The notes beneath the pieces are model-generated. The model did no database searches. It worked only from the letters and a program-made list of their open reading frames with translations, and was not told the origin of the DNA. Made by a program: the position numbers and the translations under genes. Source: Onchocerca lupi (Eukaryota; Nematoda; Chromadorea; Rhabditida; Onchocercidae). From it: 64,000 nucleotides of DNA. The DNA is taken from assembly GCA_028564675.1 (NCBI GenBank), contig JAOVVO010000361.1, forward strand, positions 16,864-80,863, read 5' to 3'. Shown one piece after another: positions 63,990 through 64,000 of this stretch (positions are counted from its first letter, which is position 1; every line of letters starts with the position of its first letter).

Positions 63990-64000
63990 ATGATTTCTAA
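62325..64000 (-). other. Upstream part of the partial C-terminal gene; no further exon resolved
   Basis: A candidate segment at about 62749-62817 is open on the minus strand (LNLPELFGLTTQSRK), with an AG before it and GT after it. Its end phase does not match the start of exon 62249-62324, so it is not joined here. The remainder is AT-rich with short open frames and ends in a 30-nt poly-A tract at 63958-63987. I see no RRM or other recognisable domain. Confidence 0.35.

Noticed and set aside
1..64000. Bacterial insertions such as Wolbachia fragments, CRISPR arrays, insertion sequences, rRNA or tRNA genes
   Set aside because: No intronless bacterial-type open frames, spaced repeats, transposase motifs or RNA-gene boxes were recognised by eye; a tRNA scan would be needed to exclude single tRNAs.

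Overview
This is a eukaryotic window, almost certainly from a parasitic nematode and most like a filarial or spirurid (clade III) genome. The DNA is very AT-rich, with compact exons, introns from about 100 bp to 10.6 kb and many homopolymers. Three genes have recognisable animal homologues and the largest is a nematode-type cuticle/muscle attachment protein. I saw no bacterial-type operons, CRISPR arrays or insertion sequences. Species assignment is inference.

Positions 362-42872, minus strand: one giant gene, the apparent orthologue of C. elegans mua-3. I threaded 56 coding exons from splice sites, intron phase and domain logic. They join in frame to 11,052 nt (3,683 residues plus stop). Order from the N-terminus: signal peptide, five LDL-receptor class A modules, a long EGF array, a von Willebrand factor A domain with an intact MIDAS motif, a second long EGF array, two SEA domains, membrane-proximal EGFs, one transmembrane helix and a cytoplasmic tail of about 270 residues. 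In C. elegans, MUA-3 sits in apical hemidesmosomes of the hypodermis and links cuticle to intermediate filaments, so that muscle force reaches the exoskeleton. The first intron is 10.6 kb; introns of 4.2 and 2.2 kb lie further in.

Positions 42873-51304: a long AT-rich intergenic stretch. It should hold the mua-3 promoter; I recognise no gene in it.

Positions 51305-53489, minus strand: a complete five-exon gene for the RNA polymerase II subunit RPB3 (275 residues). It is divergently arranged, across about 595 bp, with a complete nine-exon plus-strand gene (54085-58833) for a LENG8-like SAC3/GANP-domain protein (701 residues).

Positions 60543-62324, minus strand: the last three exons of a gene whose 5' part lies at higher coordinates, probably outside the window. 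The C-terminal residues RRFTPY and the Ala/Gln/Tyr-rich composition suggest, weakly, an RBFOX/FOX-1-type splicing factor.

Main points for a second look: an in-frame ATG with a good signal peptide at the start of exon 16 of the mua-3-like gene (possible short isoform); two possible cytoplasmic C-termini; a set of 3' splice sites ending AAG instead of CAG/TAG; SEA domains without the usual self-cleavage motif; and a GC-richer island inside a mua-3 intron with a TATA-like box, a direct repeat and a small plus-strand ORF.
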